Source: Ryuthela nishihirai (taxonomy: Eukaryota > Arthropoda > Arachnida > Araneae > Heptathelidae). From it: DNA of 64,000 nt. This document shows, piece after piece, positions 1 to 10,479 of the stretch. The notes beneath the pieces are model-generated. The model had not been told where the DNA came from, ran no database searches, and saw only the letters and a program-made list of their open reading frames with translations. How positions within the stretch are numbered: position 1 is the first letter of the stretch; each line of letters starts with the position of its first letter. The DNA lies in contig JAWZYU010000034.1 in assembly GCA_038380435.1 (NCBI GenBank), forward strand, positions 24,965,404 through 25,029,403, given 5' to 3'. Made by a program: the position numbers and the translations under genes.

Positions 1-2673
1 TATGCTTTACGTCCCCCCTGGAAATGTGTATGTAACTGGGGAACCCCTTGTATAGATAGATAAAACTATAGTTATAGTATAACAATGGGAATAAAATAAA
101 ACATATATATCAGTGGTTCTCAACCTTTTATGCTTCACGTACCCCCTGGAAATGTGTATTGTAACTGGCGTACCCCTTGTATAGAAAGATAAAACTATTG
201 TTATATTATAACAATGGGAATAAAATAAAACATATATATCAGTGGTTCTCAACCTTTTATGCTTTACGTCCCCCCTGGAAATGTGTATGTAACTGGGGAA
301 CCCCTTGTATAGATATATAAAACTATAGTTATAGTTTAACAATGGGAATAAAATAAAACATATATATCAGTGGTTCTCAACCTTTTATGCTTTACGTCCC
401 CCCTGGAAATGTGTATGTAACTGGGGAACCCCTTGTATAGATATATAAAACTATAGTTATAGTTTAACAATGGGAATAAAATAAAACATTTTATATCAGT
501 GGTTCTCAACCTGTTATGCTTTACGTCCCCCCTGGAAATGTGTATTGTAACTGGCGTACCTCTTGTATAGAAAGATAAAACTATTGTTATATTATAACAA
601 TGGGAATAAAATAAAACATATATATCAGTGGTTCTCAACCTTTTATGCTTTACGTCCCCCCTGGAAATGTGTATGTAACTGGCGTACCTCTTGTATAGAA
701 AGATAAAACTATTGTTATATTATAACAATGGGAATAAAATAAAACATATATATCAGTGGTTCTCAACCTTTTATGCTTTACGTCCCCCCTGGAAATGTGT
801 ATGTAACTGGGGAACCCCTTGTATAGATATATAAAACTATAGTTATAGTATAACAATGGGAATAAAATAAAACATATATATCAGTGGTTCTCAACCTTGT
901 ATGCTTTACGTCCCCCCTGGAAATGTGTATGTAACTGGGGAACCCCTTGTATAGATAGATAAAACTATAGTTATAGTATAACAATGGGAATAAAATAAAA
1001 CATATATATCAGTGGTTCTCAACCTTTTATGCTTCACGTACCCCCTGGAAATGTGTATTGTAACTGGCGTACCTCTTGTATAGAAAGATAAAACTATTGT
1101 TATATTATAACAATGGGAATAAAATAAAACATATATATCAGTGGTTCTCAACCTTTTATGCTTTACGTCCCCCCTGGAAATGTGTATGTAACTGGGGAAC
1201 CCCTTGTATAGATAGATAAAACTATAGTTATAGTATAACAATGGGAATAAAATAAAACATATATATCAGTGGTTCTCAACCTTGTATGCTTCACGTACCC
1301 CCTGGAAATGTGTATGTAACTGGCGTACCCCTTTTATAGAAAGATAAAACTATTGTTATATTATAACAATGGGAATAAAATAAAACATATATATCAGTGG
1401 TTCTCAACCTTTTATGCTTTACGTCCCCCCTGGAAATGTGTATGTAACTGGGGAACCCCTTGTATAGATAGATAAAACTATAGTTATAGTTTAACAATGG
1501 GAATAAAATAAAACATATATATCAGTGGTTCTCAACCTTTTATGCTTCACGTATCCCCTGGAAATGGGTATGTAACTGGCGCACCCCTTGTATAGATAGA
1601 TAAAACTATAGTTATAATATAACAATGGGAATAAAATAAAACATATATATCAGTGGTTCTCAACCTTTTATGCTTCACGTATCCCCTGGAAATGGGTATG
1701 TAACTGGCGCACCCCTTGTATAGATAGATAAATCTATAGTTATAATATAACAATGGGAATAAAATAAAACATATATATCAGTGGTTCTCAACCTTTTATG
1801 CTTCACGTATCCCCTGGAAATGGGTATGTAACTGGCGCACCCCTTGTATAGATAGATAAAACTATAGTTATAATATAACAATGGGAATAAAATAAAACAT
1901 ATATATCAGTGGTTCTCAACCTTTTATGCTTCACGTATCCCCTGGAAATGGGTATGTAACTGGCGCACCCCTTGTATAGATAGATAAAACTATAGTTATA
2001 ATATAACAATGGGAATAAAATAAAACATATATATCAGTGGTTCTCAACCTTTTATGCTTCACGTATCCCCTGGAAATGGGTATGTAACTGGCGCACCCCT
2101 TGTATAGATAGATAAAACTATAGTTATAATATAACAATGGGAATAAAATAAAACATATATATCAGTGGTTCTCAACCTTTTATGCTTCACGTATCCCCTG
2201 GAAATGGGTATGTTAACTGGCGCACCCTTTGTATAGATAGATAAAACTATAGTTATAGTTTAGAAAATGGGAATAAAATAAAACATATATATCAGTGGTT
2301 CTCAACCCTTTATGCTTCACGTATCCCCTGGAAATGGGTATGTAACTGGCGCACCCCTTGTATAGATAGATAAAACTATAGTTATAATATAACAATGGGA
2401 ATAAAATAAAACATATATATCAGTGGTTCTCAACCTTTTATGCTTCACGTATCCCCTGGAAATGGGTATGTAACTGGCGCACCCCTTGTATAGATAGATA
2501 AAACTATAGTTATAATATAACAATGGGAATAAAATAAAACATATATATCAGTGGTTCTCAACCTTTTATGCTTCACGTATCCCCTGGAAATGGGTATGTA
2601 ACTGGCGCACCCCTTGTATAGATAGATAAAACTATAGTTATAGTATAACAATTGGAATAAAATAAAACATACA
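1..2673. repeat. 128-bp tandem array built from a hAT-type end
   Basis: About 21 head-to-tail units of 128 bp, with spacing constant to 1-2 bases. Every unit contains CAGTGGTTCTCAACC followed by a CGTACCCC-like stretch, which matches the terminal and subterminal sequence typical of hAT/Charlie-type elements. The units fall into two groups. The left ~12 (to about 1540) mix a TTTACGTCCCCCC type and a TTCACGTACCCCC type. The right ~9 (about 1541-2665) are nearly identical to each other and carry CACGTATCCCC and GGCGCACCCC. Short reading frames on the minus strand are repeat translations, not genes. The array continues past the left edge of the window. Confidence 0.96.
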
Positions 2674-2776
2674 TAAATAACATATATCTAGCGACTTTTC
2701 AGCTCTCACGGCGTACCCCAAAATATATTACAGCTTATCCTTTGTGGGTACGCGTACCCCACGTTGAGAACTCCTA
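2674..2776. mobile_element. Decayed right end of the hAT-like element holding the 128-bp array
   Basis: After the last 128-bp unit the sequence changes to a unique stretch with two GTACCCC motifs and ends with GTTGAGAACTCCTA at 2763-2776. This is an imperfect inverse of the CAGTGGTTCTCAAC that starts each unit. The simplest reading is a non-autonomous hAT element whose left end was tandemly multiplied. The left boundary, and so the expected 8-bp target duplication, lies outside the window. The superfamily call is inference from the terminal sequence. Confidence 0.6.
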
Positions 2777-3638
2777 TATTACTGAATTGGTTGAATATAT
2801 CGAATAGTAAGGATACCTGTGGCGACGTTTACACGGAAGCAATTCTTGCTAATTCTGATATTTATGCAAAATATTTTATGTGATATATCAGTCATCGCTT
2901 ATTTGTTTATAGCGACAGTCGGACCACACCAGGCCCGACCAGGGATGGGGGTAAGTCTACAGTACCCAGCACGCAATTATTCAAGGTGTCCGACCGAGTA
3001 TACCTGTATTATATTCGTTATTCGATATTAACACGTCATCTTTTTTCAATATGGTAAAGTTTTTTTTTTTTCAAAAATGATGTTTTTAACTCTCTTGTAA
3101 AATCATGATATTTTTTAAAAACCTTAAAAACTAAGGGGAAAACTTAAGGAACAGTGTTTATGTTCGAACTTATATACAGACAGAACGGAAATACATGCCA
3201 AAGTCATGCAATTAAAAAATAGGGTAAAATACTAGTAATCTAAGACAAATTTAAACGCAATGCAATTTTAAACGCAAATGAACCTATAAATCACCATAAA
3301 ATATTCAAAGAGAGTAACTTTATAATACAGCAATTCTTTTACAGAGTCGTGTCGAACACGTGCGTCAGTGAATCACCTGGCTTACTTGAGGAGCCGACTA
3401 CGGGAACCTCGCAAATACTTACCTAGTTATTTTTTTTTTCTATTACAGGGACACGCGTTAACCCCTCGATGGCCATGGACCGCCATATTTGAGCTTGAAA
3501 TGATATAGAAATTTTATTTCATCCCTTTTACTGGGATATGCATTATAAATTATCCGTAGTCCCAAATTCTAAAGTTCTAGCGCATTAGAGCTAGAATATT
3601 ATTAGCCGAAAAATTATTACGATATATAATATATATTA
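2777..3638. other. AT-rich stretch, no gene seen
   Basis: No SINE, transposon end or tandem repeat was recognised. The only ORF, at 2819-3031, starts at GTG and has no recognisable motif. The stretch ends in TA-rich sequence that was the target of the next transposon. Confidence 0.6.
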
Positions 3639-4055
3639 GGGTGGGCCGAAAAAATTCAAAATTTTATTTTCAAGTCGTAATACCGTGGAAAAGTTGCGAA
3701 TTGGGGAGAATAAAAAGGGGTAAAAAAAGAAATAAAATCTGTTTATATCTTCCGGTCGCGCATGTGCTCTAAAGTTCGACAAAATTTGGAAAAATTCACA
3801 TTTTTACGATAATTTTTAACATTTTTAAATTAGCCTCTTCCCGAATGTAATAGCTCAAATTCTTATGTATTAGAACCACAGAAAATAATGTTTAAATATT
3901 ATTTAAATCCATCAACATCTTCCGGTCGCGCATTGCCTTCAAAGTTAATGAAATTTTGAAAAAATATTTACAAATAGAGGTAGATAACAGTTGAAGGAAA
4001 AAAAAACACTAACAACTTACATGTTCTTTATATTTGTTCTTTATTGAATACAAGT
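3639..4055 (+). repeat. Left terminal inverted repeat of the 3639-5883 element
   Basis: It pairs with 5475-5883 in opposite orientation. It holds two copies of a CTTCCGGTCGCGCAT motif, at about 3750 and 3917, and ends at TTATTGAATACAAGT. The two arms differ by small indels and substitutions, which shows age since insertion. Confidence 0.88.
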
Positions 4056-4191
4056 TTAAACGTTTAAAAACAAATTATTTTAGACCATTAGTAATATTTA
4101 TAAACAGAATTTTTTATTGAAAAAACTAAGTTTTTGTATGAAGAGTCGTAAGTCCAAGAAACGCATGTTGAACAATTGAACATCTCCGTTT

Positions 4192-5476
4192 TCACTCATT
4201 CTTAGCTGAAGGTACTTTGAAATCTGATTTATGGGCGAAGTTAGGCATGGTTGACCTTGACAGCAGAGTCGTTCTGATAAAACCATCCCTAGACTCAGCT
4301 CCGCAAACTTTTCCTGAGGCTTCTGTCACGAGTTTCACACATCGTTCAACTGCCTGTGTGTGAACTGGGAATGTCTTGAATGTTATATCCCAATTAGGGA
4401 CTGAGTCACGTTGAATATGTGATTTAATCTCATCGTCACTGATATCTTTTAATAATGGGGGAGAAGATAAATCACAGTCCATCCAGTTAATTATTTCCGA
4501 GTAGTCTTGAGCCTTGAAATTGAGTTTTGGCGGCATCAATGTTCTGATAGTTGTTCTCTTTTGATTTAACTGTCTCGCCTTTAGAATTCGTCGAAGTCCG
4601 AGCTCTCTTATGTGTTTTGTATTATCTTGTGTCATGGCTAACATTAAATGTTCTGGATGAGCGAAAAAGCCATTTCGTTCGATCACAGCGTCGACAATAT
4701 TACGTAAATCTTCAGGCAGGTACCTTGAAGATTGTATTGATTGGTACACAAGTTTTGGTCCCTCTGTAAAGTATTTACTTGTTTTAATACTAAACCACAT
4801 TGGCATGTATGACTTCAAAATAAATACAACTATTTCTTGAAGTTCAGGTGTGGGACTTTCTTCACTTAAGTACAATCTGAGAGTTCGATTTGCTGTTGTC
4901 AACCACCTCGAGTGTGACAAGGGACCAGGATCTCGTACAGCCAAATCCTCTTTACAGTTTCCCGACTTTATTGCCATGGAAATATCGAGTAGATATTGCT
5001 GATCCTTACTTAGTATAGTTCTGTCTATTGTGGGGATCTGACAGCCAATACTCTTGAAGCCAATCACTAGACGTTTTTTGCAGCCACTTAGCTTTTCACC
5101 GATTGGCCCTCTCAAAGATTTCGGACCCGTTGATTTACCGTCTAGGTATTGAAACAGATGCCGGAATGGCAGTTTTTTTGAAATGGAGAAGGCAAACTGC
5201 CCATTGTAACGGTTTTCCCAAATGTATTTCGATTCGGCGAATCAGACCGTTTTTCCAACCTGTATTAACAGCAGTGCCATCACATCCTATGACAACTAAT
5301 TTTTCAAGAGAAATACCACGACCAGACAGATAAGAAATAATAGAAGTGACAATATCTTCAGAACTTCCAGAAGTTGGAGTAACATGGCCGATGTAGACTG
5401 AACCAGTTTCTTGAATTAGCGAGTAATGCTCTTCCTTTTTTACTCTACGGAACCTTTTCGAATGAGCTAGACTCAC
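4192..5476 (-). pseudogene. Transposase-like gene, frameshifted
   Basis: Two minus-strand frames make one protein-like sequence. The upstream part (5476 to about 5175) contains VVIGCDGTAVNTGW and the downstream part (about 5115 to 4192) contains FPVHTQAVERCVKLVTEA. They are joined by a frame change in a run of seven A residues near 5174-5180. Reading that run as six keeps the frame open through both parts, so the break is a single-base insertion. The reconstructed length is about 420 residues. Neither part starts with ATG, and the N-terminus reaches the inverted repeat, so the 5' end is probably missing. The aspartate in GCDGT could be a catalytic residue of a DDE-type enzyme, but this is not shown. 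From memory, similar uncharacterised proteins are common in arthropod, notably spider, genomes; I could not check this. The stop at 4192-4194 follows SAKNE. Confidence 0.75.
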
Positions 5477-5883
5477 TTGTATTCAATAAAGAATAAATAT
5501 AAAGAACATGTAAGTTGTTAGTGTTTTTTTTCCTTGAACTGTCTTTATTTGTAAATTTTTTTCAAAATTTCATTAACTTTGAAGGCAATGCGCGACCGGA
5601 AGACGTTGATGGATTTAAATAATATTTAAACATTATTTTCTGTGGTTCTAATACATAAGAATTTGAGCTATTTACATTCGGGAAGAGGCTATTTTAAAAA
5701 TGTTAAAAATTATCGTAAAAATGTGAATTTTTCCAAATTTCGGCAAACTTTAGAGCACATGCGCGACCGGAAGATATAAACCGTTTTTATTTCTTTTTTT
5801 ACCCCTTTTTAGTCTCCCCAATTCGCAACTTTTCCGCGGTATTACGACTTGAAAAAAAAAATTTAAATTTTTTCGGCCCACCC
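5475..5883 (-). repeat. Right terminal inverted repeat of the 3639-5883 element
   Basis: It is the inverted partner of 3639-4055 and is slightly shorter because of indels in A/T runs. On the minus strand its inner edge reads ACAAGTGAGTC, which resembles a splice donor, just where the transposase-like frame begins. An upstream exon could therefore have been lost or lie inside the repeat; this is inference only. Confidence 0.88.
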
Positions 5884-5910
5884 TATTATATATATAGCCG
5901 AAAAATTAGG

Positions 5911-6030
5911 CTGCAGTTTCCAAAGGTCTATCGCAACTGGAGTGCTGAGGACTGGAAACACGTCATCCGGTCTGATGAATCACGGTTTCAACTCCATCAC
6001 ACCGATGGGAGGGTTCGTGTATCATACAAT
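5911..6030 (+). pseudogene. Tc1-type transposase fragment
   Basis: The plus-strand frame from 5911 reads through EDWKHVIRSDESRF and TDGRVRVSY. SDESRF is the conserved block around the second catalytic aspartate of Tc1/mariner transposases (DDE family). Only about 40 residues remain, and neither the N-terminal DNA-binding part nor the final catalytic residue is nearby. It is a relic that starts only about 20 bases after the 3639-5883 transposon, which may have inserted beside or into it. Confidence 0.8.
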
Positions 6031-6185
6031 TATTCTCAACAACAAATTTCTTCGTAAACTATACTTACGATAAGTTTGACGCATTGTAATCATGTCTGAT
6101 TTTCATCTGCCAATATGTCTTCATGTGACTGTCATCTGATTACAACCACTTCCTATGGGTGGTGCAATTTCAATGTCGTAGAGTA

Positions 6186-6486
6186 CAGTCGCTAAAAAAA
6201 GTATCCGAACACTATGGTTGATTACAGAATTCAGAAAAAATATCTGGAAACGATTTTTTTTAGAATTTAGTTATCTGGCAACCTTCGTGTCACGTAATTA
6301 CAGAATTCAGGAAAAATATCTGGAGCGTGTACAGCAACTGTACACGCTCCAGTTACCGTTCACAGCAAACTGGAGCGTGTGCAGTTACTGCACACGCTCC
6401 AGTTTGCTGTGAACGGTAACTGCACACGCTCAATATTTCCGTGGGTGAGCCCACACGATCTAGTATCAAAATAATATGACCACCTA
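6186..6486. mobile_element. Chimeric Tc1-type MITE with nested hairpins, first copy
   Basis: It starts CAGTCGCTAAAAAAAGTATC after a TA, the terminus shared with the MITEs at 6713 and 16673. After about 100 bases it switches to a different internal sequence holding two hairpins (6321-6351 and 6351-6421). The next unit, 6487-6712, repeats most of it with a 226-bp offset. Confidence 0.75.
6351..6421. repeat. Perfect inverted repeat, 34-bp arms and 3-base loop
   Basis: Arms 6351-6384 and 6388-6421 are exact reverse complements separated by TTA. The arms begin AGTTACCGTTCACAG. A second hairpin directly upstream (6321-6351, arms of 14 bases, loop CAA) shares the GGAGCGTGT motif. The pair recurs at 6547-6577 and 6577-6647. 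Such a structure could extrude as a cruciform or fold as single-stranded DNA or RNA. Confidence 0.93.
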
Positions 6487-6712
6487 CAGTCGCTCAAAAA
6501 AGTATCCGAACACTATGGTTGATTACAGAATTCAGAAAAAAATATCTGGAGCGTGTACAGCAACTGTACACGCTCCAGTTACCGTTCACAGCAAACTGGA
6601 GCGTGTGCAGTTACTGCACACGCTCCAGTTTGCTGTGAACGGTAACTGCACACGCTCAATATTTCCGTGAGTGAGCCCACACGATCTAGTATCGAAATAA
6701 TATGACCACCTA
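6487..6712. repeat. 226-bp tandem copy of the MITE/hairpin unit
   Basis: Begins CAGTCGCTCAAAAAAGTATC and repeats the preceding unit nearly exactly, including the hairpin block at 6547-6647 and the tail ending GACCACCTA. The first unit contains an extra ~75 bases near its start. The duplication is direct, head to tail. Confidence 0.85.
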
Positions 6713-6928
6713 CAGTCGCTCAAAAAAGTATCCGAACACTATGGTTGATTACAGAATTCAGAAAAAATATCTGGCAACGATCTTTTTTAGAAATTAGTGA
6801 TCTGGCAACCTTCATGTGACACGTGACACGAAGGTGCTAGATCACTAATTTCTAAAAAAATCGTTACCAGATATCTTTTCTGAATTCTTTAATCAACCAT
6901 AGTGTTCGGATACTTTTTTGAGCGACTG
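6713..6928. mobile_element. Palindromic Tc1-type MITE, complete
   Basis: A 216-bp element flanked by TA on both sides. The left end CAGTCGCTCAAAAAAGTATC is matched by its inverse at the right end. The two halves are inverted copies along almost their whole length and meet near GACACGTGACACGAAGG. There is no coding capacity. The terminal sequence and TA target are those of Tc1/mariner elements, so it was probably mobilised by a Tc1 transposase in trans. Confidence 0.9.
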
Positions 6929-6930
6929 TA

Positions 6931-7351
6931 CATATTATTATTTTTATATTTCCCAGTCATCCGTTACTTGGAATTTCCACGATTTCCAGAGGGGAAAAGT
7001 CGAAAAAGTAAGAAACTTGCTTCACTTCGAAAACAGCATTCCGTATTCGCCAAAGGCAACATGTGTTCTAATTGTGAAAGTATTATTAAGCAAGTATAAT
7101 CTATTCATCTGCTTCAGAGTCATGTGAAATAAATGTGCAAACACGTAAAGATAAAATACTATAACATCAGATAGAATCAGAAGGATAAGTTCAATTACTA
7201 TTACATGTTTAGAAAAAAATACCCTTCTAAATTCTATAACCCTCCTCCAACTTTTTTTTGTTAACCTTTTTTTTATTTTACATCCTCGAAAAATAAGTCT
7301 GCCTAATTTAGGCAACAGTTAAGCCTAAAGTGATTCAAACTAAAGCCAACT
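6931..7351. other. AT-rich stretch, no gene seen
   Basis: Short ORFs on both strands (6902-7127 plus, 7022-7315 minus) have no recognisable domain and overlap each other. No repeat family was recognised. Confidence 0.5.
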
Positions 7352-7362
7352 ACCAATTTTGA

Positions 7363-7751
7363 GTTGGTTGGGTTGTTTTACCTCTGAGCGGCACTTTTTT
7401 GCACACCATGGGCTAAATAGCCAGGTCACATGGACCCCGAAAGCTCAGAGAAGGTTGGGGGAGGGGGCCCACTGGAACAACTGTTGGGAGACAGATGGTA
7501 GCCTCCCGTCAAGGCCATCCACTGTGTTCTTTAACGTGCACAGGGTATGGCTCTCCCGCACACGGGGGCCACGGCTTAACGTCCCATCCGACGGACGGCG
7601 GCCTTTCCAAGCCCATCGGTGTCCCCTACTGACCGTGGGCAGGGCGGGGAATTTTGCGGAGATAAATCTGAACGCTGACCCAGCTGGGACTCGAACCTGG
7701 GAACTACAGATTACGAGCCTGGCTCGCTACCGACTGAGCCACCCCCGCGCC
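7363..7751 (-). mobile_element. Complete tRNA-derived SINE (main family)
   Basis: A 389-bp element on the minus strand. The tRNA-like head lies at about 7680-7751, with a box A-like CTCAGTCGGTAGCGAGCC and box B GGTTCGAGTCC. The body follows, and the element ends in the AACAACCCAA tail at its left edge. It is flanked by an 11-bp target duplication ACCAATTTTGA (7352-7362 and 7752-7762), the signature of LINE-driven insertion. The anticodon-loop region CTCGTAA suggests descent from tRNA-Thr(CGT); this is inference. Near-identity to the copies at 10089 and 21394 indicates recent activity. Confidence 0.92.
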
Positions 7752-7762
7752 ACCAATTTTGA

Positions 7763-8659
7763 AGCATCCTACGTTCTAATGCCAGCAAAAGAACGGATAA
7801 GCTACAAATTTGGTTGCTGCGGTTCCAACGCATCAATGGAGCCTCAACATCATCCTTAGCCAACAGCGATCCTTCTCCGTAAGCATCATCTAAATCTGTA
7901 ACAAGAGAAATCCTCCGCAACTATAAGCTCTGCTACAAGCTTATCCCAACAATATCATCTCTGACTACTTTAAAACCCTCACTTCTCGTCAACGTTTTTT
8001 CATTTTGCAGAATCTGAAAGGTAGTTTTAGCACTCGTTTTTCGCTCTTTTACTGACTGTGAAGTTACTACGGCTTACCGTTCAGTTTTGCTCACAGAGTC
8101 GGGCATTTAGTTCGGGGTTTGCTTCAAAATCACTCTCCGGCTTGCGAGATTTCCGAGGCATCTCTCCCGCTCCGTATTCTTCTTTTCTTGCTTTTTTTTT
8201 CTCACGGCTCGAAGAAGTTGGCGCTCACAATAAAGCGAACTCGGAGACAAGCTGTCACAATCATAAAACCACTGGCTCTTCTAACAGCTGTTGTCTTCTC
8301 GAGGGAGAGGAAAATTTCTTCGCAAGTCGTTTTGCAGCCGTCACTTCAAGCTGCTGCTTGTAACCCTGTCGTGATCTGTCGTTCTCGTGAACACGCTCCG
8401 TGTCACAGCATTTTGACACGGCTTCCGAACCAAAAGCGCACCAGAATTGACATTTCTAACAGTCGCAGATGTTCCTTCTTAAATGTCCCAGTCCATTTCT
8501 GTTAACAAGATACATGTTGAACACATAATATCTCGACATACAATAGTACGATAAAGAATTCAAAGATGATTTCTATCATAATCAAATGTTACAGACAGAA
8601 TTAAAATTTATTTTGTAAAATAATTATTAAAAAAATAAATGCTTGTGGACATGTTTTAG
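7763..8659. other. No gene recognised
   Basis: Mixed-composition sequence with two overlapping plus-strand ORFs (8058-8363 and 8119-8505). Neither has a domain, signal peptide or low-complexity structure that I recognise, and their overlap in two frames argues against both. No repeat was identified. Confidence 0.45.
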
Positions 8660-8860
8660 TCAAGCCCAAATATTTCTACACATACATAAATCAAAGTGGT
8701 GAAGTCTAAATGATTCTGGATATATATATATATGAATGGTCAAACCCAAATGATTCTAGATAAATATATAAGAGGTTAAGCTCAAATGATTCTGGATATA
8801 TATATAAGAATGATCAAACCCAAATGATTCTGGATGTATATATATATACATGGTGAAAAT
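8660..8860. repeat. Degenerate ~50-bp minisatellite, left part
   Basis: Recurring units of the form CAAACCCAAATGATTCTGG followed by an (AT)n stretch and AGAATGGT. At least four units are visible. The same motif resumes at 10480 beyond the Tc1 pseudogene and SINE, so this was once one array. Confidence 0.75.
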
Positions 8861-9091
8861 ACAAAAAAGAACACCCATAAGGAATTCCTTTAGGAACGTC
8901 ATATTATAATACGTTAATAGTTAAGGGCAGCAGAAACCGTGATCCAAGATTGAAAGTCATTGGGTGAAATAATGACGTCACTGAGGACGACAACATGGAA
9001 ATGTACTCAGCGCGTATTTAAGGACTAGGGCGTGAAGAAAGAGGTTATTCGTCTTGTGTCGTGTTGTTCAGTGCTCTTTGAAGAAGCTACC

Positions 9092-9962
9092 ATGCCTGGG
9101 CGATGCAGGCGCACAACAGTTGTTCAGTTAGTGGAGTTTGAGCGAGGTCGTATAGTGGGTCTTCGGGTTGCAGGTTGGTCTTTTCGTCAAACTGCACACC
9201 GCGTTGGAAGAGAGGTATCGGCAGTGGTACGATGGTGGCATTGATGGTCAGAAGAGCATTCGCACACTCGCAGACGTTCCAGTTGACAGACTTTGAGCGT
9301 GGAAGAATCATCGGCATTAGAGAAGCTGGTTTGTCATACACAGATGTGGCCAACCTTATTGGTCGCAATCCCGGCACCATCGTATACATGTGGCGTCAGT
9401 GGGATTCAAGAAGAATCCAGCACACACCGGCAAGGATCAGGAAGACGACGTATGACCACGGAGCGACAGGACCGCCATTTGCGACGCATGGCATTGCGTG
9501 GCAGATTCGCGACTACAACGCAACTGCAAAGGGACTGGCAACAGGTAACACATCGCATACCTACCAGGGGGATGGTAAACAAGAGGCTTTTACATTTTTC
9601 ATTGCGAATATTGTCCGGCACTGCGTTTGCCCCTCACACCTGCCCACATGCAAGCACGTCTTCTGTGGTGTCGCCTCAGACAAAAGTGGAAGGAACTAGA
9701 GTGGAGTACCGCGGTGTTTAGTGAGAAATCTCGGCCAGCACGATCGCAGGACCTTTCACCTATTGAACACGTCTGGGACATGATGGGCCGATAGCTCCAA
9801 CAACACCCAAGAGGTGCGCCAACCACTGTCACTGAAACGGAACAGCGACTACGCTCTATTTGGCGTTCTGTCCCTCACGAGGACATTATAAAACTGTGCG
9901 ATAGTCTTCCCCGCAGTGTTCATGAATGCATTGCTACTCGGGACGGTTCAACGTCATACTAA
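9092..9962 (+). pseudogene. Tc1-type transposase pseudogene with two N-terminal HTH units
   Basis: The frame opens at ATG 9092 with MPGRCRRTTVV and a helix-turn-helix block (FERGRIVGLRVAGWSFRQ) that stops at 9242. A second, related block (FERGRIIGIREAGLSY) follows from about 9280. A frameshift near 9413 moves to a frame reading RQDRHLRRMALRGRF. Later pieces, again frameshifted, read VFSEKSR, a decayed form of the catalytic VFSDESR block, and at about 9750 DLSPIEHVWDMMG, the conserved C-terminal block. The stop is at 9960-9962. The segment between the last two blocks, normally about 120 residues with the second and third catalytic acids, is deleted. Terminal inverted repeats were not identified. 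Clearly inactive. Confidence 0.88.
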
Positions 9963-10088
9963 TTATATTATTTTACCGGGTAGGTAAAGTGGTAATTTTC
10001 CATATTTTTTTGATAATATAATCAATCGCACATCTCAGTGTATGCTAAAAGCTGCCTGCGTTTCAATAAAATGGCATTAATCATTCCA

Positions 10089-10470
10089 GGTGTGGGGCTC
10101 AGTCGGTAGCGCGCCAGGCTCGTAATCTGTAGTTCCCAGGTTCGAGTCCCAGCTGGGTCAGCGTTGAGATTTATCTCCGCAAAATTCCCCGCCTGGCCCA
10201 CGGTCAGTAGGGGACACCGATGGGCTTGGAAAGGCCGCCGTCCGTTGGATGGGACGTTAAGCCGTGGCCCCGTGTGCGGGAGAGCCATACCCTGTGCACG
10301 TTAAAGAACACGCTGGATGGCCTTGACGGGAGGCTACCATCTGTCTCCCAACAGCTGTTCCAGTGGGTCCCCTCCCCCAACCTTCTCTGAGCCTTGTGAG
10401 TCCTTGTGACCTGGCCATTTAGCCCATGGTGTGCAAAAAAGTGCCGCTCAGAGGTAAAACAACCCAACCC
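10089..10470 (+). mobile_element. Complete SINE of the main family, plus strand
   Basis: The tRNA-like head starts at about 10089 (GGCTCAGTCGGTAGCGCGCC, then GGTTCGAGTCC). The body matches the 7363-7751 copy closely and the tail ends AAACAACCCAACCC. I could not identify a clear target duplication. It inserted just downstream of the Tc1 pseudogene, inside what remains of the ~50-bp minisatellite field. Confidence 0.92.
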
Positions 10471-10479
10471 AAATATGTA

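Larger units (their letters stand above)
3639..5883 (-). mobile_element. DNA transposon with ~410-bp terminal inverted repeats
   Basis: The element starts GGGTGGGCCGAAAAA and ends with the inverse, TTTTTCGGCCCACCC. The flanking bases are TATTA on both sides (3634-3638 and 5884-5888), a possible target duplication in AT-rich DNA; TA alone is also possible. Left (3639-4055) and right (5475-5883) inverted repeats match over about 410 bp, including a CTTCCGGTCGCGCAT motif that occurs twice per repeat. Between them lies a minus-strand transposase-like ORF that starts right at the repeat boundary, so the copy may be an internal-deletion derivative of a longer element. I cannot assign the superfamily from sequence alone. 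Confidence 0.88.

Noticed and set aside
2819..3031. 70-residue plus-strand ORF
   Set aside because: Starts at GTG, which is not expected in a eukaryotic gene, and shows no motif.
6487..6712. Link between the 226-bp MITE duplication and the 113-bp satellite (226 = 2 x 113)
   Set aside because: The sequences are unrelated; the number is a coincidence.
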